The position numbers were made by a program, and so were the translations under genes. From assembly GCF_002563955.1 (NCBI RefSeq), contig NZ_PDJE01000001.1:2542001-2606000 (forward strand): DNA of 64,000 nucleotides, in the 5' to 3' direction. The stretch is from Paramicrobacterium agarici (GTDB lineage Bacteria; Actinomycetota; Actinomycetes; Actinomycetales; Microbacteriaceae). The notes under the pieces are model-generated. The model did not search any database and was not told where the DNA came from. It saw nothing but the letters and a program-made list of their open reading frames with translations. This document shows, in pieces, positions 59,137-64,000 of the stretch (its first letter is position 1; every line of letters begins with the position of its first letter).

Positions 59137-59556
59137 GCGAGCGACGCTCGTCGCCTCGACCCTGATGCCCTCCGGAACGAAAAGCGTCAGAACGGGCGGT
59201 CTCCACCAGCTCGACACCGTGACTGTCGCGCTCACGCCATCTAGGCTTGTCGCCCTCTCGATTGTGAGTCCTTCGACGTCGTCGAACGCTGGATCCTCGA
59301 GGAAGGCGGTGACCGCGTCATCGACATCGTCTGGTGCGAGAGAGAGCTCGGGAGCTCCGCCTTCTGTTGTCACCTCAGCGAGAGAGAACGCCTCCGCGCC
59401 GACGAGCGATGCAGCGTCGGCGATGGCGAAGAGCTGCCGTCGCTCCAGATAAAGCGATGTGGCAGCCGCCACGATCAGAATCAGCAGCAGTGACAGCGCG
59501 CCGTAGAAGATCGTGAGGATCAGCGTTGATCCTTCGTCGTCGGGCCGACGGGTCAT
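59122..59556 (-). CDS. TadG-like pilus-assembly protein
   Basis: 144 residues. A single N-terminal membrane segment after a DEGSTLILTIFYGALS start, then RRQLFAIADAASLVGAEAF, which is typical of Flp pilus-assembly TadE/G-like proteins. The rest is extracellular. Overlaps the preceding TadE-like gene by four bases. Role in the pilus is inferred. Confidence 0.75.
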   Translation of the reverse strand: MTRRPDDEGSTLILTIFYGALSLLLILIVAAATSLYLERRQLFAIADAASLVGAEAFSLAEVTTEGGAPELSLAPDDVDDAVTAFLEDPAFDDVEGLTIERATSLDGVSATVTVSSWWRPPVLTLFVPEGIRVEATSVARSVFD

Positions 59557-60020
59557 GGCGCACCCCAGAATCGCGAGACTTTCTGCACGGCGGTCGCCTG
59601 CACGGGAACACTCGCTGCGGAATCGACATCGAGAACGTCGGGGACCAGAGGAAGCGGAACTCTCGCGGTGACGGTCACCGTGACGATCTCACCGCGCTCG
59701 AGGCACTCTGCCCCCGAGCCGGAGTCGCACGATATGACGACGTGCGCGTCATCGCTCTCGACGCCGAAATCGGCAAGGCTGATGTGTACGGCCGTTTCGA
59801 CGCGGGCCAGTGCGTCGTCCGCAGATTCAGCGAGCACAAAGACCCGAGCCGCTTGTTTGGCGGCCCCGCTCACGGCGAACGAGCTTCCTTGAATCTGAGA
59901 CAGCGCCACGATCAGGTACACAAGCGGAACGAGCAGGATGAGCCCCGCGGTAATGAACTCGAGAGACGACGAACCACGCTCATCGCCAAGCGCGTCAGTC
60001 CAACGTTTCGCGAACGGCAT
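59553..60020 (-). CDS. TadE-like pilus protein, second copy
   Basis: 155 residues from the ATG at 60020, which follows GGAGG nine bases upstream; ATG at 60041 is an alternative. The N terminus DERGSSSLEFITAGLILLVP is TadE-like, with E at +5 after the Gly. Then an extracellular domain with two cysteines (ISCDSGSGAEC). It overlaps the first TadE-like gene by 26 bases. Confidence 0.75.
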   Translation of the reverse strand: MPFAKRWTDALGDERGSSSLEFITAGLILLVPLVYLIVALSQIQGSSFAVSGAAKQAARVFVLAESADDALARVETAVHISLADFGVESDDAHVVISCDSGSGAECLERGEIVTVTVTARVPLPLVPDVLDVDSAASVPVQATAVQKVSRFWGAP

Positions 60021-60396
60021 GCCCCGATACCTCCAAGCCATGCTCGATTCCCACGAGACCGATGATGGGAAGTGTTGTCGTCACCGTCACTTCGGCACAC
60101 GGTTGTCCATTCCACGTTTCATACGACACGTCGATATCGCCCGCGTAGCCCTCGCCGATCGCGGTCGTGATGAGCTGTCGGGTTCGCTCTGCACCGTCGG
60201 CACGGGTGGTATCTGCGAGCGCCGCCGTTCGAGCGCCCTCGGCAGCGGCATCCAGAACCGTATTGCGCACGAGGAGAGCCAAGCCCAGCTGTATGACGCT
60301 CAGTGTGAGCACGGTGAGCAGCCCGGCGACGAGCGAGAACTCTGCGACGGCGGAGCCGCTGTCGTCGCGAATCCTGCGACTCAGTGCAGCCGACAT
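59995..60396 (-). CDS. TadE-like pilus protein, first copy
   Basis: 133 residues from the ATG at 60396, overlapping the small pilin stop by one base (TGATG). N terminus DDSGSAVAEFSLVAGLLTVL shows a G-x5-E pseudopilin-like start and a single membrane segment. The C-terminal part includes a Cys in QPCAEVTVT. A minor pilin or assembly factor is inferred. Confidence 0.78.
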   Translation of the reverse strand: MSAALSRRIRDDSGSAVAEFSLVAGLLTVLTLSVIQLGLALLVRNTVLDAAAEGARTAALADTTRADGAERTRQLITTAIGEGYAGDIDVSYETWNGQPCAEVTVTTTLPIIGLVGIEHGLEVSGHAVRETLD

Positions 60397-60569
60397 CACA
60401 TTCCGGTGACCTTTGCAATGGCCTGCTCGAAGATCGCGCTCAAGGCCGGTCCGGCCAGTCCCCAGATCAGAATGACAAGACCCGCTGTCATCAACGTGAT
60501 CAGAACCCAGCCCGGAACATCCCCGGTCTCGTCCGTCACGTCGAGCATTCTTCTTTTCAGTGTTTTCAT
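60396..60569 (-). CDS. Small Flp/pilin-like membrane peptide
   Basis: 57 residues from the ATG at 60569, preceded by GAGGAGAAA. A basic start (MKTLKRRM), then a short acidic stretch (DVTDETGDVPG), then one hydrophobic segment of about 22 residues and a short tail. Position between tadC and tadE is where Flp pilin genes lie. It lacks the Glu at +5 of a normal Flp processing site (sequence after G16 is DVPGW), so processing may differ or the gene may encode a pilin-associated peptide. Confidence 0.72.
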   Translation of the reverse strand: MKTLKRRMLDVTDETGDVPGWVLITLMTAGLVILIWGLAGPALSAIFEQAIAKVTGM

Positions 60570-60602
60570 TTTCTCCTCGCTTTCGCGAGTGGTAAAGGTC
60601 GG

Positions 60603-61544
60603 TCAGAACCCTGCGCGCAGAACGAAGATTCCGGGAAGGAGCGCAAACGCGATCGACAGCGGCAGGATCAGCAGTACGAGCGGCACGAGCATCGCGACTT
60701 CCTTGCGCCCTGCTGCCTCAAGAAGCGTTCGCTTCAGGTCGTCCCGCGCGTCTTGCGCTTGCGCTCTCAGAACCTGAGCAATCGGCGATCCGTGCTCCAT
60801 GGCCGCGCACATCTGCTCGATCGCGCGCGTCAGCGATGGCGAGTCGACACGTCCCGCGCACGTTGTCAGCGCGTCGGCAACAGGCACTCCCGCTGATGTA
60901 TCGACGAGCACCCGCCGCAGCTCGACGCTCAGTTCGCCTGAGCCCACCCTCGCGATTCTGCGCAGTGCGTCGGTGATGCCTTCGCCCGCAGACAGGGACA
61001 AGCTCAGGAATTCCAAGACCGTCGGCACCTCCTCGCTGATCTGGGACACGCGCGTGGTGGCTCGGCGTCGCAGCACGAGGTCGCAGGCGATGACTCCCGT
61101 GACGGCGAGAACGATCGGCATCGCGACGGCAGCCATTGGTCGAGAATTCTGCACAAGCACAACGCCGAATCCGATGCCCACGACGAGCCCGGCACTCGCA
61201 GCGAGGACCTGACGCGCGCGAAACTGCTGCACCGTCAGGGGCGACCCCGACTGCGCGAGCCATTTCGCCACGGAGACGTTGCCGCCGAGTGTCGCGGAGA
61301 GTAGGTTCGCTGCACGACTGATGGACGGGCCGAGAAGCCTGCCGAGGACGGGAAGTGGATCGGCGACGCGACGCTGCGTCATTTGACGCGCCTCGTCTGA
61401 GATGTCGAGAAGGTAGGGGGCGATTCTCTCGGAGAGGCGGGGCGCTCTCAATCGAGGCATCGCAGCCGTCATCGACCAGAGTCCCGTGCCGAGAAGGCAA
61501 CCGAGCACGATCGCGAGTCCGACGTATTCCGTCAACGAAACCAT
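60603..61544 (-). CDS. TadC-like type II/IV secretion inner-membrane protein
   Basis: 313 residues. T2SSF domain with EEVPTVLEFLSLSLSAGEGITDAL and membrane segments at the N terminus (about 5-25), the middle (about 110-155) and the C terminus (about 285-308). With TadB it forms the inner-membrane platform of the pilus assembly machine. Overlaps tadB by 13 bases. Confidence 0.86.
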   Translation of the reverse strand: MVSLTEYVGLAIVLGCLLGTGLWSMTAAMPRLRAPRLSERIAPYLLDISDEARQMTQRRVADPLPVLGRLLGPSISRAANLLSATLGGNVSVAKWLAQSGSPLTVQQFRARQVLAASAGLVVGIGFGVVLVQNSRPMAAVAMPIVLAVTGVIACDLVLRRRATTRVSQISEEVPTVLEFLSLSLSAGEGITDALRRIARVGSGELSVELRRVLVDTSAGVPVADALTTCAGRVDSPSLTRAIEQMCAAMEHGSPIAQVLRAQAQDARDDLKRTLLEAAGRKEVAMLVPLVLLILPLSIAFALLPGIFVLRAGF

Positions 61545-62404
61545 CTCCGCTCTTCGGGAAGCCGCCCGAGAGCGAGCATGAAACGGTAGGCGACGACAGA
61601 GACGACGGCCCCGGCAACGATGACGGTGATGCCGATCGGCGAGTTGTACGCGGCCGCTGCTTCAGGACGAGAGGCGAGCAGAAACAGGATGAGCCAGGGC
61701 GCCGCGACGCCGAGCTTCGCTGCGTTGCGGACCCATGACTGTCGTGCATCGACTTCGGAGCGAATTCCCGAATCCTCGCGAATCGCCGCCGAGAGACTTC
61801 GCAGAACGCCCGGCAGCTCCGTTCCACCGACATCTCTCGCCATCTTCAGAGTCTCGATGATCCTGTCTGCGACGGGGTCGCCGAGGTCGTTCTTGAGCCG
61901 ATCGAGGGCGCCGCCGAACGACGCGGACGTGCGGTAGTCGCGGGCAAACCCGCGGAACGATGCGCGCAGTGCGTCCGGGCCCGCATCGGCCAGCTGGGCG
62001 ACGGCCTCGGGAAGGGCGGTTCCGGCGCGAATTGACGAGACCAGGTGGTCGACGACGTCGGGCCACAACATGCGATGCGTGCGTCGAGTCGCTCTCGCGC
62101 GCCAGGTGACGATGAGAAGCGGCGTGAGCGCGCCGCCGAGTGCTGCGAGAAGAGTGAGAACGACGATTCCGAACATGGCCTGGACAATGCCCCCGGCAAC
62201 TCCCGCGAGTAGAACGCACGCGACGATGAACGCCGGAACAGGAACCATTCCGAGCCCTGAGAGCGACAACCGAGTTCGAAGTTCGCGCGCCAGGCGTCCC
62301 TGCGTCGTCCGCTTCGGCAGGATCGTCGTGTGGGGGAAGACCATCGAGACGACGATCAGCACTCCCCCGAGGCCGACCAGAGCTCCCAACGCAATGGCGA
62401 TCAC
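61532..62404 (-). CDS. TadB-like secretion inner-membrane protein
   Basis: 290 residues from a GTG at 62404, which overlaps the tadA stop by four bases. The T2SSF domain includes WPDVVDHLVSSIRAGTALPEAVAQL. Membrane segments lie at the N terminus and at both ends of the domain. Expected partner of the TadA ATPase and TadC. Confidence 0.87.
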   Translation of the reverse strand: MIAIALGALVGLGGVLIVVSMVFPHTTILPKRTTQGRLARELRTRLSLSGLGMVPVPAFIVACVLLAGVAGGIVQAMFGIVVLTLLAALGGALTPLLIVTWRARATRRTHRMLWPDVVDHLVSSIRAGTALPEAVAQLADAGPDALRASFRGFARDYRTSASFGGALDRLKNDLGDPVADRIIETLKMARDVGGTELPGVLRSLSAAIREDSGIRSEVDARQSWVRNAAKLGVAAPWLILFLLASRPEAAAAYNSPIGITVIVAGAVVSVVAYRFMLALGRLPEERRWFR

Positions 62405-63192
62405 GCGGCACCCCGGGTGACGAGCTCAGCGACGTCGATGCCAGCCGCGGCATACTTGTCCTGCCGTTCCGGTACCGCACCTGTTGCCGTCAAGCCCTCA
62501 CGGGTGCGTCGGTAGATCGTCGTCGATTCGAGCTGTCCGTCGCTGGCTCGTCCGGTTGGAGCGGCGATCTCGACGACCCGTCGCACTCCCCCGGCGTCAC
62601 GTGAGCAATGCACAACGAGATCGATGCACGACGCGACCGTCGGAACGACGAACGCGGCGTCGATGTTCGAACCGGCCAACAACGGCAACGTGCACAACTT
62701 TCGAAGGGCGTCGTCCGCAGAGTTCGCGTGCAACGTGCAGGCGCCGGGAACTCCCGAGTTCAGCGCAATGAGCAGATCGAGGCTCTCTGCCTCGCGGACC
62801 TCGCCCACGACGATGCGGTCAGGGCGCATGCGCAGCGATTCCTTGATGAGACGTCGAAGCGTAATCTCGCCTGTTCCCTCGAGGCTCGGCTGGCGACACT
62901 GCATCCCCACGACATCCGCTGCTGTCACGTCGAGTTCGAACGTCTCCTCGACCGTGATCATGCGCTCCGACTGCGCCACGGAGTTCAGAAGCGCACCGAG
63001 CAGCGTCGTCTTGCCCGCCTGGGTCGCGCCGGACACGAGAACGTTGCACCCGACGCGAACACTCCGTGCCAAGAACTCCGACGCCTCGCGAGTGAGGGCG
63101 TCGCGCGCGACAAGGTCACCGAGCGTCCTGATGCGCGTCGTGAACTTGCGGATGTTGACTGCCATGTGCCTGCGGGTCACGAACCCTCGCAT
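62401..63192 (-). pseudogene. TadA/CpaF pilus ATPase, truncated at the 5' end
   Basis: 263 residues remain of a protein that normally has 380-450. From VTRRHMAVNIRKF onward the sequence matches the conserved ATPase half: Walker A GATQAGKTT (55-63), RMITVEET, RPDRIVVGEVREAE (Walker B) and HANSADDALRKL. The first four residues (MRGF) are not family-like, and the ATG at 63192 lies at the edge of a recombinase-associated repeat. The missing N-terminal half would be expected on the other side of the inserted element. The ATPase core could still be produced but probably cannot hexamerise normally. Confidence 0.75.
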
Positions 63193-63209
63193 GTTGCAGC
63201 GAATGCAAC
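63192..63209. repeat. Recombinase-site-like repeat 1 at the tadA truncation
   Basis: TGTTGCAgcgAATGCAAC: an inverted repeat (GTTGCA/TGCAAC) around five bases. It shares TGTTGCA-n3-AATGCAA with repeat 2 at 63330-63346, in direct orientation. Inverted arms around a short spacer are the layout of a tyrosine recombinase core site. Confidence 0.55.
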
Positions 63210-63300
63210 TGTTGACACTTGCAAACGAGGACTATTGGTCTCGGTCGGGCTGGTCCGCTCTGACCCTAACAGCGAGATCACGCGCCTCCCAAGATCCGAC

Positions 63301-63330
63301 TTGACTCGGTGATGCGCTATCCCATACTTT
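63301..63330 (+). promoter_or_regulatory. Candidate promoter of the recombinase gene
   Basis: TTGACT (63301-63306) is followed at 17-18 bases by ATACTT/TACTTT (63324-63330). The ATG lies ten bases later, with no ribosome binding site, so a leaderless or nearly leaderless transcript is likely. Confidence 0.45.
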
Positions 63331-63346
63331 GTTGCATCTAATGCAA
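63330..63346. repeat. Recombinase-site-like repeat 2 overlapping the recombinase start
   Basis: TGTTGCAtctAATGCAA: same 14 fixed bases as repeat 1, 138 bases away. It spans the ATG of the recombinase gene, so a bound recombinase could block its own synthesis. The 120 bases between the repeats hold one further half-site (TTGCAA near 63219) and no gene. Confidence 0.5.
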
Positions 63347-64000
63347 GATTTTGGGAGCTCTCCAGCCGCACTTCGACTGCTCACCTCGGCGTCGAACGTC
63401 GCTTTGGCGAACCCGGAGCAGCAGGTCTTCGACGCGATGATGGACGGCTGGCGGAATCAGCAGCTGTCGCGAGGGCTCCGTGAGCAGACCATCCAGAACC
63501 GCGTGGCGACGGTGGCCCGCTTCCGGGAGTTCGCGGACAAGCCGCCGTGGAAGTGGACGGTCGCTGACGTTGACGAGTTCACAAGGGAAGCCACCGATCG
63601 CAGGCTGGCGCTGTCCACTCTGCGTCACCACCATGGCGCAATCCGCGGGTTCTGCGACTACCTGACGAATCCGTTGTACGACTGGATGGAGATCTGCGAA
63701 CGGGAGTTCGGCGAGATCCCGTCGCAGGTGTGCTTGCCATGGAACACGGTCGCGCATCGGTTTGAGTTCGAGGGCGACGGAAAGCGCCGGCCGTTCACCT
63801 ACGACGAGGTGGAGCGCCTGTTCGACACCGCTGACGCCCGGGTTGAGTTGCTCGTGAGCTCGGGACGAAAAGGCGCGCTCGGGGCGCTGCGGGACGCGCA
63901 GCTGCTGAAGACGGTCTACGCGTTCGGGCTGCGCCGCACCGAGGTGGTGATGCTCGACACCGTCGACCTGCACCACAACGCCAAGATGCGCCAATGGGGA
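63341..64000 (+). CDS. Tyrosine recombinase (site-specific integrase), partial
   Basis: 220 residues from the ATG at 63341 to the window edge, no stop seen. An N-terminal SAM-like core-binding domain (about 25-115) with STLRHHHGAIRGFCDYL precedes the catalytic domain, which begins near RPFTYDEVERLF. The first catalytic Arg is R198 in AFGLRRTEVVML. The remaining catalytic residues (K, H-x-x-R, H/W and Tyr) lie beyond the edge. Its orientation, its position against truncated tadA and the flanking repeats make it the likely agent of the insertion. It could be the first of several recombinases as in RIT elements. Confidence 0.82.
   Translation, partial: MQDFGSSPAALRLLTSASNVALANPEQQVFDAMMDGWRNQQLSRGLREQTIQNRVATVARFREFADKPPWKWTVADVDEFTREATDRRLALSTLRHHHGAIRGFCDYLTNPLYDWMEICEREFGEIPSQVCLPWNTVAHRFEFEGDGKRRPFTYDEVERLFDTADARVELLVSSGRKGALGALRDAQLLKTVYAFGLRRTEVVMLDTVDLHHNAKMRQWG

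Overview
The window is high-GC DNA from an actinobacterium, most likely a member of the Microbacteriaceae. The signs are the strong G/C preference at third codon positions, frequent GTG and TTG starts, the tmRNA tag ending FALAA, a DUF6458 protein, a DUF3515 lipoprotein and a Tad-type pilus locus. The genus cannot be resolved from the sequence alone. Almost all genes lie on the minus strand and are tightly packed, often with 1-11 base overlaps that imply translational coupling.

Layout. 1-3461: TgpA-like transglutaminase (cut by the window edge), DUF58 protein, MoxR ATPase and coaD. 3506-12075: recG, rsmD, thiL, DUF3515 lipoprotein, ddl, gpsA, plsC-like acyltransferase and murA (DNA repair, ribosome modification, cofactor, lipid and peptidoglycan precursors). 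12096-15389: leuD, leuC with a possible leucine leader, then terC under a yybP-ykoY manganese riboswitch. 15483-21019: a dpp/opp-type peptide ABC importer. 21169-25410: tRNA-Glu, a frameshifted lipid kinase, a metallo-hydrolase, an ArsR-type regulator divergent from an MFS exporter, and tRNA-Gln. 25521-33359: gltX followed by a complete six-gene mevalonate operon (mevalonate kinase, diphosphomevalonate decarboxylase, phosphomevalonate kinase, type 2 IPP isomerase, class I HMG-CoA reductase, HMG-CoA synthase). 33504-46040: branched-chain amino acid and serine genes (FAH-family hydrolase, ilvE, leuB, a second ilvE, serA, ilvC, ilvN, ilvB, ilvD). 46075-50856: otsB/otsA trehalose synthesis, two small unknown proteins and an atypical glucose-6-phosphate dehydrogenase homologue. 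50941-57823: RamB/ScfR-type regulator, tRNA-Lys, histidinol-phosphatase-like hisN, ssrA, smpB, ftsX, ftsE and prfB. 57883-64000: an MFS transporter, a Tad/Flp pilus locus, and at the right edge a tyrosine recombinase that abuts a 5'-truncated tadA.

The backbone (coaD, recG, rsmD, thiL, DUF3515, ddl, gpsA, leuD, leuC, gltX, FAH, leuB, serA, ilvC, ilvN, ilvB) follows a gene neighbourhood familiar from mycobacteria. The mevalonate operon sits inside it, between gltX and the FAH gene. The genes assemble coherent pathways: pyruvate to valine, leucine and isoleucine; acetoacetyl-CoA to isopentenyl diphosphate; UDP-GlcNAc and D-Ala-D-Ala for peptidoglycan; and the SsrA/SmpB/RF2 set for translation quality control.

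The most unusual points are: the truncated tadA beside a recombinase with paired TGTTGCA-n3-AATGCAA repeats; the ilvE-leuB-ilvE duplication; a one-base frameshift in the lipid kinase; a double TTGCGCAA palindrome between the ArsR regulator and its MFS target; the gpsA tail overprinting the start of ddl; and an octamer (GGATGCTG) that recurs far more often than chance would predict.
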